Source of the DNA: Pedobacter punctiformis
Lineage (GTDB): Bacteria > Bacteroidota > Bacteroidia > Sphingobacteriales > Sphingobacteriaceae
Reading direction: 5' to 3'
NCBI RefSeq assembly: GCF_027213715.1
Contig: NZ_JAPWGM010000003.1
Span: 496,001-560,000 of the forward strand
DNA length: 64,000 bases
Part shown: in pieces, positions 1 to 8,620 of the stretch
How the letters are laid out: the number at the start of each line of letters is the position of its first letter
Numbering within the stretch: position 1 is the first letter of the stretch
The notes under the pieces: generated by a model
Seen by the model: the letters and a program-made list of their open reading frames with translations, nothing else
Databases searched by the model: none
What the model was told of the DNA's origin: nothing
Translations under genes and position numbers: made by a program

Positions 1-2043
1 CCAGTTTAAACCATCTTTCTGGTAATGCCTCAATTCTGCATGCAAATCCTTGGGTAACTCTACTTCCTGAATGGAACCAGAACCTTCAAATTTTTTGTTA
101 TAAACCCGCAGTTCCTGCTGCACTTCGTCATTTAACAAAGCATCTTCATAAAGTTCGTTTATTGATGCATATTTAATTTTATGCGTAAGCAAGCTTTCTT
201 CCACAATTTCGCCGGCATTAAAATAACCGGTAAACTTTTCAATCCACTCGGCAGGTAAAATACCCAATGTACCATCATCAAGAGTTACAAACTTGCTTTT
301 ATTGCGAATAGATTTATGCAAATGCTTCAGCGAAACACGTTGCCTGCCAAACTTTACATTTACCTTGGTTTCAAACCAGTCGGTTCCACTTAAAACCTCA
401 ATGTTAATTTCTGCTTTATAAGCATTAAGTTTATTATTTTTAAGTTGGTTAAAGCCTAAAATATGAATATCCTTTGTTCTCCAGGTTTCGAAGGCCTCTA
501 AAAACCAGTCTTCTTCCAAAAATCGTTTCCGGTGGAGATAAAAAGAGTCATTGGTCTCCTGATCATAAAAATAAGGGTGTTGTTTTAAAATGCTTGCGAT
601 AAATTGCAACTCCTTTTCTTCATCCCGGTGCACTGTAAAAAGATTTCCAAGTTTATCCTGTGCCTGAATTTGCTTTTTAGATAACACCGGAATTTCGATA
701 TTGCCATAACGCATCACAGGTGTAATCAGAATATAATCTTCCGATTCAGACAAATAAACCAGTTGCTCTATTTCCAAATCGAACCCTTTTTCTTCTATCT
801 GTTTTTTGGTTGCAGGTTTTAAATAAGAATAATCTACATGAATACTTCCTTCCAGCTGAATGAGGATGTTTTTTTGAAACTCGGCATATTTTGTTTTGTG
901 CAATACCAAACGGTTACTTTGCTTTTTAAAGAAACCAATTACCCGTAAAAAATCTGCTCTGCCAATAAAGTAAAGTGTATCTTTTAGTTGTACAAAATAA
1001 TCGTGAGTTATAACCAGGTTATCCAACTCATAAGTATTTCCTTCAATCATCAAACGCCCGCTAATATCAAAGTAATCGCCTTTTTGATTTACAGACAATC
1101 GCAAATCTGTATCTAACACTTTAATATTTACCGGAACGACCGATGAGGCCTGTACATTGGCAGATTTCTTTGCATCATGCAGGTAAGTTGAAAGATTTAA
1201 AGGGTTTTTAACCACTGCTTTTAAAGCTTCCAGTTCTGCTTCACCTTGCTCAGCATTATAATTTTGCTGAAATCTGGTCACTCCGCTATAAAACTTCAAT
1301 TCATCGCTGTGATCAGTTTTGAATATCAAAGCCGAAGGCGAAATATTGTTTAAAGGGTTTTTAACTTTACCAGCTTTAGTTGTTTCAGCCTCGTATAATT
1401 CTATAGTCAGGTTGCTGTAATAACGATGATGGCCCAAAACCACAATCATTTTATGCCCCTTATCCTGGACTATTTTTATAGGCTTTTTTACATGTATTTG
1501 GGGCAATAAAATAGAAGATAGTGTTTGCTGCGATTCCTTATCAAAAGGCTGCAAGGCCTCCATTTTGGGCTTAATTACAACGCTACCATCCTCATACCTT
1601 ACATTAAAAAGCTCATCCAAATGTGTTTCACGCTCCAAACCATAATCTGCAGCAATTTTTTTAATTTTTTCTTTACGAAGGTTTTCATCAAAAAAAACCT
1701 GCAACTCAGGTCGTTTCAAAATATTATATAAAACCTGTGCCTGATGTTCGCATAATTTATTTTTAGGCGCAGCACACCTGCAGGAAAGTTTAACGGTATT
1801 TTGACTTTGCTGAACCTGAACAATTGGGAATAGCAACGCAGAGGATTCATGGCTGAAAGCTCCAAAATCTATTTCCAGTTGTTCAGGAAAAACGTTATAA
1901 AAACCTTTAGCATCGGTATAAATTTGCTGATTAAGGTGTTTTAAAATCACCAGATTGCTCAGATCCTTCAGGTTAAAACCCTTTAAAATATAATCATACG
2001 GATTTTCTTCTGTTGGTTGATCGCTGGCAAACTGTCCCCTCAT
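1..2043 (-). CDS. SNF2-family helicase, N-terminal part (cut by window edge)
   Basis: This is the first 681 codons of a DEAD/DEAH-type SNF2 ATPase; the gene runs off the left edge. The ATG lies at 2041-2043 and the frame is open to position 1. Residues 88-100 form a SWIM zinc finger (C88-x-C90, then C98-x-H100). The long middle part is the accessory region that precedes the motor in bacterial SWIM/SNF2 proteins. The last codons read ELRHYQKDGLNW, the conserved entry to the SNF2 ATPase (LR.YQ..G..W), so Walker A should begin just outside the window. Such proteins translocate on duplex DNA; the actual substrate is unknown. No gene shares its strand upstream for some 60 bases. Confidence 0.85.
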   Translation of the reverse strand, partial: MRGQFASDQPTEENPYDYILKGFNLKDLSNLVILKHLNQQIYTDAKGFYNVFPEQLEIDFGAFSHESSALLFPIVQVQQSQNTVKLSCRCAAPKNKLCEHQAQVLYNILKRPELQVFFDENLRKEKIKKIAADYGLERETHLDELFNVRYEDGSVVIKPKMEALQPFDKESQQTLSSILLPQIHVKKPIKIVQDKGHKMIVVLGHHRYYSNLTIELYEAETTKAGKVKNPLNNISPSALIFKTDHSDELKFYSGVTRFQQNYNAEQGEAELEALKAVVKNPLNLSTYLHDAKKSANVQASSVVPVNIKVLDTDLRLSVNQKGDYFDISGRLMIEGNTYELDNLVITHDYFVQLKDTLYFIGRADFLRVIGFFKKQSNRLVLHKTKYAEFQKNILIQLEGSIHVDYSYLKPATKKQIEEKGFDLEIEQLVYLSESEDYILITPVMRYGNIEIPVLSKKQIQAQDKLGNLFTVHRDEEKELQFIASILKQHPYFYDQETNDSFYLHRKRFLEEDWFLEAFETWRTKDIHILGFNQLKNNKLNAYKAEINIEVLSGTDWFETKVNVKFGRQRVSLKHLHKSIRNKSKFVTLDDGTLGILPAEWIEKFTGYFNAGEIVEESLLTHKIKYASINELYEDALLNDEVQQELRVYNKKFEGSGSIQEVELPKDLHAELRHYQKDGLNW

Positions 2044-2104
2044 TTATGCTAATTACTTATGGAATAAAAGTAAGGATTTATAAAAATTAATACGGTTTTT
2101 ATTA

Positions 2105-2965
2105 TCAGGAAATAATCGATTTAATCTGCTCTGCAATATCTCCAATCAATTCGGGTGATCTTAAAATTTTATAATGCCCGATGTTTTCGTAGGCTTTCGG
2201 TTGTACCGCTGGGTTTACTGAAAGAAAATCCTTCAGGTAATCATAAGGTGAAATGTGATCATCTGGATCAAAGGCCAGAAAATGGTTGGGGTGTTGATCG
2301 GCTTTATACAAATCAACCAGATTGAAATAATCTGCCGGTACCGGAAACTCATTATTAAAGTTGTGGAAAAAAGTTTGTTGTATGCTTTCCTCAATGTTTA
2401 TGGAATTTAAACTTTGCTCAAAATTTTCTTTCAACCTGATTAGTGGCGCAATACTGATTAGTAATCTGGGTTTAATTCCAATTTCCTGAATGGCCAAAAC
2501 ATTTGCCATGCCGCCCAGTGAGTGCCCGATTATAAAATCTGGAAGGGCATAATCCTTAGTCAGTGCCTCAACGGATTTAGCATAGAGCATAAGGTTTGAG
2601 AACTCAGAAACAGAGCTTCCATTACCAGGAGCATCAAACGCAATAATCTCCAAATCATCTATCTTTTTAAGTTCGGTAATCAGCTCAAAAAAATCGGCTG
2701 CTTTAGAAGCCCAGCCGTGAGTTAATAATACTTTATTTTTTCCATTTCCCCAGCTAAAGCAATTTATGGTTAAATCCGTCTGGGTAAAATAAGTATCGTA
2801 AACTTTAAGGTTAAATTTCTTTGCCTCTTCTAATAATTGCTCCTGATGTAATCTTAAAGGCATTTTAGGAGAATAAAATATAAAACTCCGAATTAATTTA
2901 TCGGCATTGGCACCCTGAAGATGGACATTATTTATATCTGTTACAATTTGTTTTAGCTTTTTCAA
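2105..2965 (-). CDS. alpha/beta hydrolase
   Basis: This is a cytosolic alpha/beta-hydrolase-fold protein of 286 residues with no signal peptide. It shows an oxyanion-hole HGW near residues 83-85, a nucleophile elbow GHSLGG (Ser149), an Asp-rich stretch FDPDDH near residue 235 and a late GHY histidine near residue 265, which together make a complete catalytic triad. The start is TTG at 2963-2965: the next upstream in-frame codons reach a TAA without any ATG, and the first internal ATG would remove 34 residues. Substrate cannot be predicted; the fold includes esterases, lipases and peptidases. Confidence 0.8.
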   Translation of the reverse strand: MKKLKQIVTDINNVHLQGANADKLIRSFIFYSPKMPLRLHQEQLLEEAKKFNLKVYDTYFTQTDLTINCFSWGNGKNKVLLTHGWASKAADFFELITELKKIDDLEIIAFDAPGNGSSVSEFSNLMLYAKSVEALTKDYALPDFIIGHSLGGMANVLAIQEIGIKPRLLISIAPLIRLKENFEQSLNSINIEESIQQTFFHNFNNEFPVPADYFNLVDLYKADQHPNHFLAFDPDDHISPYDYLKDFLSVNPAVQPKAYENIGHYKILRSPELIGDIAEQIKSIIS

Positions 2966-3054
2966 CCCGTCCGAATAAATTTAAAAACACATTTCATCCT
3001 AAATTTTTCAGGATTTATTCCGCTCAAAATGCCAAACTATGTTCAGCATAACGA

Positions 3055-3522
3055 TTATACCAATAAACCTTTTAAATCTGCCGGAGAATAGTTTATTGAT
3101 TTTAAAGTTTTATCATCCGATTTTCTAAAAACCAGGAATAATCCATCTATTTCTTTATAATAAGACTCCGTTTCGTCTTTATCCTTGTAAAACTGAATGG
3201 TTTGTTCGGCTTCTTCTACTGTTTTACAGGCTTTACTCATATTGGAGCGGTGTACCTCGTCAAACAATGTCTTAAACTTGGTACCCAATCCAAATTCGTG
3301 GATGGCACCAGCCAAAACGTATTGTAAATCGCACAAAGCATCCGCAACTTCAACTAAATCATCATTTTCAACAGCTTCCTGCAATTCTTTTAACTCTTCT
3401 GCAAGCAGCGAAATACGAAGATTAGCCCTTTGCTTTGAAGGAATTACCGGGTTAACTAATATTGGATGTTTGAAGGTTGTATGAAATTCAGCAACCTGAT
3501 TTAACGAATTTGTTTCTTGCAT
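3055..3522 (-). CDS. MazG-like nucleoside triphosphate pyrophosphohydrolase
   Basis: This 155-residue protein belongs to the all-alpha NTP-pyrophosphohydrolase (MazG/PRA-PH-like) family. The metal-binding signature is visible: E42/E43 and E46 in AEELKELQEA, then E58 and D61 in VEVADALCDL. The family cleaves NTPs or related nucleotides to NMP and pyrophosphate, often as nucleotide-pool cleaning; the specific substrate is unknown. It starts at an ATG and lies about 90 bases upstream of the TTG-started hydrolase on the same strand, so the two may share a transcript. Confidence 0.8.
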   Translation of the reverse strand: MQETNSLNQVAEFHTTFKHPILVNPVIPSKQRANLRISLLAEELKELQEAVENDDLVEVADALCDLQYVLAGAIHEFGLGTKFKTLFDEVHRSNMSKACKTVEEAEQTIQFYKDKDETESYYKEIDGLFLVFRKSDDKTLKSINYSPADLKGLLV

Positions 3523-3646
3523 AACAACGTTGATTTTCTTATCGGCAAACTTAAAAAAATCAGCTTAATTAATTTTGTTAATTTATAAACATAGGCCATG
3601 AAAGAACTGGAAATTCTATGTGGAATTTTAGCCAGATTCTCCGGAC

Positions 3647-4129
3647 TTATAAAACCAGTAGCATCCAAACGTTACAGGCAAAATGACCTGAATTACCTAA
3701 AGGACCGGATAAAGTTTTAAATCCAACCTTTTCGTATATACCAATTGCAGTAGAAAGTTCAGGAAACGATTCCAGGTAAATTTCATTATAACCCAACTGC
3801 TGAGCCGATTCTATACTTTTCTCCATTAATTTTTTGCCAATCCCCTTTCCTCTTGAATTTGGAGAAAGATAAAATTTAACCAGTTCTACACAGCCTTCAG
3901 GTAAACCTTCAGTTGGATAAATGCCACAACCTCCCAATAAAACCCCATCTTCTTCGGCAAGCCAATAAGCAGATTGGGAATTTTGAAAAACTTTGGACAG
4001 GTGATCTGTTGTTGGATCAGAATAAACAGTGCCTTGTTTTTCTATCTTAAATTCTTCAAAAACATCTCTAATCAACGCAGCAAGTGCTTTATCATCTCTT
4101 TCTTCTATGTTACGAAAAATAATAGCCAT
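3647..4129 (-). CDS. GNAT family N-acetyltransferase
   Basis: This is a single-domain GNAT acetyltransferase of 160 residues. The acetyl-CoA pyrophosphate loop is seen as NSRGKGIGKKLM (R/Q-x-x-G-x-G/A motif) near residues 92-103, preceded by the beta-4 strand VELVKFYLSP and followed by an EKVGF motif typical of the family C-terminus. It transfers an acetyl group from acetyl-CoA to an amine; the acceptor is not identifiable. It is divergent from the lipoprotein gene at 4272, with about 140 bases of shared upstream DNA. Confidence 0.85.
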   Translation of the reverse strand: MAIIFRNIEERDDKALAALIRDVFEEFKIEKQGTVYSDPTTDHLSKVFQNSQSAYWLAEEDGVLLGGCGIYPTEGLPEGCVELVKFYLSPNSRGKGIGKKLMEKSIESAQQLGYNEIYLESFPELSTAIGIYEKVGFKTLSGPLGNSGHFACNVWMLLVL

Positions 4130-4271
4130 AATTTCCTTTTCGGTAAAGTTATAAAATGAGTTAGAACAGCTAAAAAAATAATGAATAAAATATAACTCAA
4201 ATCATTTATGAGCATTACACCATAAAAAACATCTTGCGGTTCAACTGAAATAGTTTTACTATTTTGGCGTT

Positions 4272-4883
4272 ATGATTAACATGAAACAAAAAATATTGCT
4301 TTGCCTTTTAACAATTTCCATATTTGGCTGTGGAATAAACCGGCAAGCACAACAAATAAAAGCCTTAGAGGATTGTACTTATAAAATTACCAATGTACAA
4401 CAGGTTTCAATTGCTGGCACTGATATTAAGCGGTTGCTGGATCAACAGGATTTTAGTTTAACCAGTTTGCCTGGTGTTGCTTTAGGTTTATTAAGAAAAG
4501 ATATTCCACTAAAGGCAAACCTTAATCTTGAAATTTCTAATCCTTCTACTAAACTGGCAGCCATTAATCAATTTGAGTATAAAATTCTGGTTAATAACAC
4601 CGATTTGGCCGAAGGTATTGTGAACCAAAATGTAAGCATTGCCCAGGGGCAAACAGTAACTGTACCAGTACAACTAAGCAGTAACATTTACGGTTTAATT
4701 TCCAGTGGAAATATGCTGAATGATATTATTAAAGCCGCCAAAAAAGGTGGTGCATCCAAAGATGAAAAACTTGGCTTGCTTACCATTAAAATCAGACCTA
4801 CTTTTATGCTGGGTAATACTCCAGTTAAATATCCGGGTTACATTACCATAAATAAAGACATTAGCAGTAAAATATTGCTTTAA
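4272..4883 (+). CDS. LEA type 2-like lipoprotein
   Basis: This is a predicted outer-membrane lipoprotein of 203 residues. A short signal peptide ends in the lipobox IFGC, with the lipidated Cys at residue 20 (residue 17 if the second ATG at 4281 is used; nothing in the sequence decides between them). The rest resembles the LEA14/WHy beta-sandwich domain, with the pattern 'NLEISNPS...NQFEYKILVNNTDLAEG...VPVQLSSN'. The function of bacterial members is unknown. The gene stands alone and ends directly in a strong palindromic terminator. Confidence 0.75.
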   Translation: MINMKQKILLCLLTISIFGCGINRQAQQIKALEDCTYKITNVQQVSIAGTDIKRLLDQQDFSLTSLPGVALGLLRKDIPLKANLNLEISNPSTKLAAINQFEYKILVNNTDLAEGIVNQNVSIAQGQTVTVPVQLSSNIYGLISSGNMLNDIIKAAKKGGASKDEKLGLLTIKIRPTFMLGNTPVKYPGYITINKDISSKILL

Positions 4884-4921
4884 AATAAAGAAGGCCATCT
4901 GATTAGATGGCCTTCTTTATT
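4884..4921. terminator. bidirectional rho-independent terminator
   Basis: A perfect 17-bp inverted repeat (AATAAAGAAGGCCATCT at 4884-4900 and its complement at 4905-4921) is separated by a 4-base loop. A/T runs lie on both sides. It starts on the base after the lipoprotein stop codon and lies 18 bases before the S41 protease stop on the other strand, so it can serve both converging transcripts. Confidence 0.9.
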
Positions 4922-4939
4922 AAGAATTATAAAACTAAC

Positions 4940-6529
4940 CTATTGAAGTTTCCTTCCGGGTTCTCTAATCATTCCATTAAATCTGTTTCCATCCAAACTA
5001 ACTGAAATACGTTTAACTTCATCTGCAGATAATTTATCCGCTATGGTTGATGAACCGGCCTTTAAGCTGGCTGTTTTGGCCGGGGTAGTTATAAAGTTTC
5101 CATTTTTAGCATACAATAACGCATAACTTAATAAGGTTTCATTTTGATCTCCCCATGGTTTTGTTAAATCTTCAGAAGCCACTTTATCTACGGTTAAGCC
5201 TGTATAATATCCTCCTGTGCCAACCTGATTTTTGGTTTCAAATTCTGGAATGTACAAATCCAGTTTATCAATTCTAACCGGAAAAAAACCAACAGGTTTG
5301 CCATAAGTTGTTGATCCAATAAGTTTAACATCCATAACCGGTTTTAAACAATTAATGGTTAACTCACTGGCTGATGCGGTTGAACTGGTAACAATAAAAT
5401 AAACCCGGCTTAAATTCAACGTACCTGATTTTGAAAATTTCTCAACATTATCTTTCGCTGTCGGCAGGTAATCAACATCAGCGTAGGTAGCATATTTACC
5501 ATTTAAAAAATTACCTGTTTGTAATTTATTATCATCATCCAATAAAGGCTGATGAATTAAAACAGAAGCTTTACGCTGGGCTGTAGTTAAATTTTGCAGG
5601 TAAGAACTGTAGTAATAGGTAAACATGGTATTTCCGGTTTGAGCTGCTGGTGCTGCTGCATTTATAATTTGAGCCGCTGTTGAAATGTATCCACCACCAT
5701 TATAGCGTAAATCTACAATTAACTCTGTTACCCCTTTTGCAGCAAAATCAGCAAAAACCGCATTCAGCGCTGTGGTTTGGTTATTGGTAAAACTATTAAA
5801 AACAAGGTAGCCCACTTTTTTAGTATCAACCGTATAAACGTTTGTGTAAAGTATTGGGTTTACTGTATAAGAAGTATTGGTTATTGTAACACTTTTAGAA
5901 ACCCCTCCCAAATCGGTAAAGGTTAAAGCCACACTTGGACTGGTACCAAAAATTGCGTTTACCACATAATCAATATTTGCATCATTCAGGGTTAAATCAG
6001 TACGTCCGTTAATACTGGTAATTTTACAACCTCTGGTTAAGCCCTGCGCACCCGCTGAGGAATTGGCATAAACATATTTAACGCGTAAATCTGTATCATT
6101 TTGATAAAAAACTGAAAAACCAAAGTCATTTTCTGTATTAATATCTGCTTTCAATGCACCTGTTTTACCTGAAGTACTCACATAATCTATAAAAGAGTAT
6201 TTAGGGCTGGTTGACTTACTGACATATTCATAAGGTTTTCCGGTAGATGGATTAAGGGAAAACTGGGTAATTGCATACAATTCAGTTTCATTGGATGCAT
6301 AACTACGCGGATTAAATGCATCATAAGTCGGCAATGAAGTATTCCAGTAGTAAAGTTCTTTTGAGTATAAAAAGATCGAATCCTTTGTCAGTTCACTTCT
6401 TGTACCGGAAACTGTTGGCACCTCAGGCGTTGGAGGGGTATCAGGTGATTTATTCTTTTTGCAGGAAAATAATACCCCTGCACAAAGCAGTAAAACAACA
6501 GCTAAGGCATTAAATTTATGATTTTTCAT
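4940..6529 (-). CDS. S41 family serine peptidase, lipoprotein
   Basis: This is a C-terminal-processing-type (S41) protease anchored as a lipoprotein, 529 residues. The signal peptide ends in the lipobox VLFSC (Cys23), followed by a Pro-rich linker. A PDZ-like segment lies near residues 130-215 (GLTRGCKITSING). The peptidase core contains LIVDLRYNGGG (about 270-280), the nucleophile block TASASE with Ser386, and GSTTYGK with Lys411, exactly 25 residues after the serine as in the Ser/Lys dyad of Prc/CtpA. Likely a periplasm-facing protease of misfolded or tailed proteins. Confidence 0.85.
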   Translation of the reverse strand: MKNHKFNALAVVLLLCAGVLFSCKKNKSPDTPPTPEVPTVSGTRSELTKDSIFLYSKELYYWNTSLPTYDAFNPRSYASNETELYAITQFSLNPSTGKPYEYVSKSTSPKYSFIDYVSTSGKTGALKADINTENDFGFSVFYQNDTDLRVKYVYANSSAGAQGLTRGCKITSINGRTDLTLNDANIDYVVNAIFGTSPSVALTFTDLGGVSKSVTITNTSYTVNPILYTNVYTVDTKKVGYLVFNSFTNNQTTALNAVFADFAAKGVTELIVDLRYNGGGYISTAAQIINAAAPAAQTGNTMFTYYYSSYLQNLTTAQRKASVLIHQPLLDDDNKLQTGNFLNGKYATYADVDYLPTAKDNVEKFSKSGTLNLSRVYFIVTSSTASASELTINCLKPVMDVKLIGSTTYGKPVGFFPVRIDKLDLYIPEFETKNQVGTGGYYTGLTVDKVASEDLTKPWGDQNETLLSYALLYAKNGNFITTPAKTASLKAGSSTIADKLSADEVKRISVSLDGNRFNGMIREPGRKLQ

Positions 6530-6698
6530 GTGGATATTTTGCGTGGTTTTTTATACATATACACAATAAACAATTAAAAAATTGTGCACAGCTAATTTAT
6601 ATATTATACCAATATAATTTAAAAAAATAAAACACCGAAAAATGTATCACTAAAACGGAATGATTTAACATAAAATGATTAAAAAAACCATTAAAACT

Positions 6699-6728
6699 AA
6701 AAAAGCCTCTCATTTCTGAAAGGCTTTT
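6699..6728 (-). terminator. terminator of first tRNA-Phe unit
   Basis: On the minus strand AAAAGCCT pairs with AGGCTTTT (8 bp, extendable by weaker pairs), followed by a run of six T. It lies 6 bases beyond the 3' end of the tRNA. The identical hairpin recurs at 6962-6991. Confidence 0.8.
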
Positions 6729-6733
6729 GGAAG

Positions 6734-6806
6734 TGGTGCCACCTGGATTCGAACCAGGGACACAAGGATTTTCAGTCCTTTGCTCTACCGACTGAGCTAT
6801 GGCACC
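6734..6806 (-). tRNA. tRNA-Phe (GAA), copy 1
   Basis: This is a 73-nt cloverleaf on the minus strand. It has a 7-bp acceptor GGTGCCA/TGGCACC with discriminator A; a D-arm with AGCTCAGTCGGTAGAGC; an anticodon loop CTGAAAA, so the anticodon is GAA for phenylalanine; and a T-arm with GGTTCGAATCC. The 3' CCA is not encoded. The mature sequence is identical to copy 2. Confidence 0.97.
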
Positions 6807-6821
6807 ATCCGTTTGGGATTG

Positions 6822-6852
6822 CAAAGGTAATATTATTTTTTAAACATACAAT
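6822..6852 (-). promoter_or_regulatory. promoter of tRNA-Phe copy 1
   Basis: Read on the minus strand, a Bacteroidetes sigma-A -7 element TACCTTTG lies at 6822-6829. Nineteen bases upstream is ATTG, a near match to the -33 consensus TTTG. The predicted start is about 10 bases before the tRNA 5' end. Confidence 0.7.
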
Positions 6853-6961
6853 TCTTCTTCATTTTTTTATTAAAAATTTCCTTTTACCTATTAATCGCTT
6901 CAATCCATCCTAAAAATACATTTCCGTTCAGCTATCAGCGATTACAAAAAGCTTAAAAACC

Positions 6962-6991
6962 AAAAAAGCCTCTCATTTCTGAAAGGCTTTT
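6962..6991 (-). terminator. terminator of second tRNA-Phe unit
   Basis: This hairpin has the same sequence as the one at 6699-6728, with a T-run on the minus strand. It implies that the two tRNA genes are transcribed as independent units rather than as one precursor. Confidence 0.8.
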
Positions 6992-6996
6992 GGATG

Positions 6997-7069
6997 TGGT
7001 GCCACCTGGATTCGAACCAGGGACACAAGGATTTTCAGTCCTTTGCTCTACCGACTGAGCTATGGCACC
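6997..7069 (-). tRNA. tRNA-Phe (GAA), copy 2
   Basis: This is a second 73-nt tRNA-Phe with the same acceptor, D-, anticodon (GAA) and T-arm sequences as copy 1; CCA is not encoded. It is followed by its own terminator and preceded by its own promoter. Confidence 0.97.
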
Positions 7070-7084
7070 ATCCGTTTGGGATTG

Positions 7085-7114
7085 CAAATGTAGTGTTCTT
7101 TTTTAAAACGCAAA
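7085..7114 (-). promoter_or_regulatory. promoter of tRNA-Phe copy 2
   Basis: On the minus strand this is a full match to the Bacteroidetes consensus: TTTG at 7111-7114, an 18-base spacer, and TACATTTG at 7085-7092. Copy 1 has only an ATTG -33 element, so copy 2 probably has the stronger promoter. The stretch from 7115 to 7314 is AT-rich with no ORF and no other signal I can name. Confidence 0.75.
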
Positions 7115-7314
7115 ATTTTTTCTTCAAAAAAACGCCCAATAGACTACCCCAACACTGATTATCAATTAATTAATTTTTAAATCATCATTAAAACCTCTTT
7201 ATTCTTACTTAGAATTAATACAAACTAATAATTTTAAAGATTTTTTTATGCATGCATAGCAATTTATTTAAATTAAATATCCTAATTTAGCGTTTAAACA
7301 ATCATTATAATTGT

Positions 7315-8610
7315 ATGGTGGCCCAAATTTTATTTCTTATCCTTACACTTGCAGCAGTTGCCTTATTTACGGTTAACTTTCGTAAAATTATTCGCAATAT
7401 CCGTTTAGGCAAACCGATTGAACGGAACGATCAGCCTCAAAAAAGACTGATGACTATGATCAGGGTTGCTTTTGGGCAATCAAAAATGGTGGTTCGCCCT
7501 ATTCCTGCTTTCCTGCACTTTTTTGTATATGTAGGTTTTGTGATCATTAATATTGAGGTTCTCGAAATTATGATCGATGGTTTATTTGGCACACACAGAA
7601 TTTTCCATGGTTTAGGTGGCCTGTATGATTTTTTAATCGGCTCTTTTGAAATTCTGGCCTTAACCGTTTGGCTTTCTTGTGCCATTTTCCTGATTCGCAG
7701 AAATATTCTAAAACTTAAGCGTTTCAGCGGTGTAGAAATGACTTCATGGCCAAAATCTGATGCAAATTACATCCTGATAACAGAAATACTTTTAATGTCG
7801 GCATTTTTATTAATGAATGCAGCCGATGCAAAACTTCAGGCTTTAGGAATAGGCCATTATGTTAATGCAGGTTCGTTTCCAGTTAGCCAGTTTTTACAAA
7901 ATCTACTGCCAAATTCAGAAAGCACCCTGGTTTATATAGAACGTGGCTGCTGGTGGTTTCACATTGCTGGTATCCTGGCTTTTTTAAACTACCTGCCCTA
8001 CTCAAAACATTTCCATATTCTTTTTGCTTTTCCAAATACCTATTTTTCAAATTTGGAGCCAAAGGGAGAATTTAACAATATGCCATCCGTTACCAATGAA
8101 GTTAAGGCGATGCTTGATCCTGCTTTTGTACCGGCAGAAACAGCACCTGGTAAATTTGGTGCTAAAGATGTGACCGATTTAAGCTGGGTAAACCTGATGA
8201 ATGCCTATACCTGTACCGAATGCGGTCGTTGTACTTCAGTTTGCCCTGCCAATATTACCGGAAAATTATTATCGCCGAGAAAGATTATGATGGATACCCG
8301 CGACAGGGTTACAGAAGTAGGCAAAAATATTGATAAACATGGTGCTGAGCATCAGGATGGAAAATCATTGTTAGACGATTACATTAGCAGAGAAGAAATT
8401 TGGGCCTGCACCAGTTGCAACGCCTGCGTACAAGCCTGTCCGGTAAATATTGATCCTTTGCAAATTATTATGGAATTACGCCGTTACGCCGTGATGGAAG
8501 AATCACAGGCTCCGGGAAGTATCAATGCAATGCTGGGTAATATTGAAAACAACCAGGCACCATGGAAATATTCACCTGCTGATCGTTTTAACTGGGCCGA
8601 AGGAAATTAA
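7315..8610 (+). CDS. membrane-bound 4Fe-4S dicluster oxidoreductase subunit
   Basis: This 431-residue protein has an N-terminal membrane part with about five hydrophobic helices (first at residues 2-22, further ones near 65-85, 105-125, 150-165 and 215-230), resembling the membrane part of heterodisulfide-reductase/nitrate-reductase gamma-like proteins. It is followed by two 4Fe-4S motifs: CTECGRCTSVCP near residue 300 and CTSCNACVQACP near residue 363. With the CCG-domain gene at 9226 it likely forms an electron-transfer complex that passes electrons between the quinone pool and a soluble partner; the partner is unknown. A TPM gene lies between the two. The start ATG is the only one before the first helix. 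Confidence 0.85.
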   Translation: MVAQILFLILTLAAVALFTVNFRKIIRNIRLGKPIERNDQPQKRLMTMIRVAFGQSKMVVRPIPAFLHFFVYVGFVIINIEVLEIMIDGLFGTHRIFHGLGGLYDFLIGSFEILALTVWLSCAIFLIRRNILKLKRFSGVEMTSWPKSDANYILITEILLMSAFLLMNAADAKLQALGIGHYVNAGSFPVSQFLQNLLPNSESTLVYIERGCWWFHIAGILAFLNYLPYSKHFHILFAFPNTYFSNLEPKGEFNNMPSVTNEVKAMLDPAFVPAETAPGKFGAKDVTDLSWVNLMNAYTCTECGRCTSVCPANITGKLLSPRKIMMDTRDRVTEVGKNIDKHGAEHQDGKSLLDDYISREEIWACTSCNACVQACPVNIDPLQIIMELRRYAVMEESQAPGSINAMLGNIENNQAPWKYSPADRFNWAEGN

Positions 8611-8620
8611 CTTTTGATTG

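Larger units (their letters stand above)
6699..7093 (-). repeat. tandem duplication of a tRNA-Phe transcription unit
   Basis: The segment from the terminator through the tRNA to the promoter -7 element (6699-6830) is repeated at 6962-7093 with only a few differences (GGAAGTGG versus GGATGTGG, and GCAAAGGTA versus GCAAATGTA). The unit is about 131 bases and the period is 263 bases; the 130 bases in between are not repeated. Confidence 0.85.

Noticed and set aside
3598..3720. 40-codon plus-strand ORF beginning MKELEILCG
   Set aside because: Its last two-thirds run antisense through the end of the GNAT gene; no promoter or family match; most likely chance.
6597..6824. 75-codon minus-strand ORF over the tRNA-Phe region
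   Set aside because: It is the tRNA gene and its terminator read as protein.
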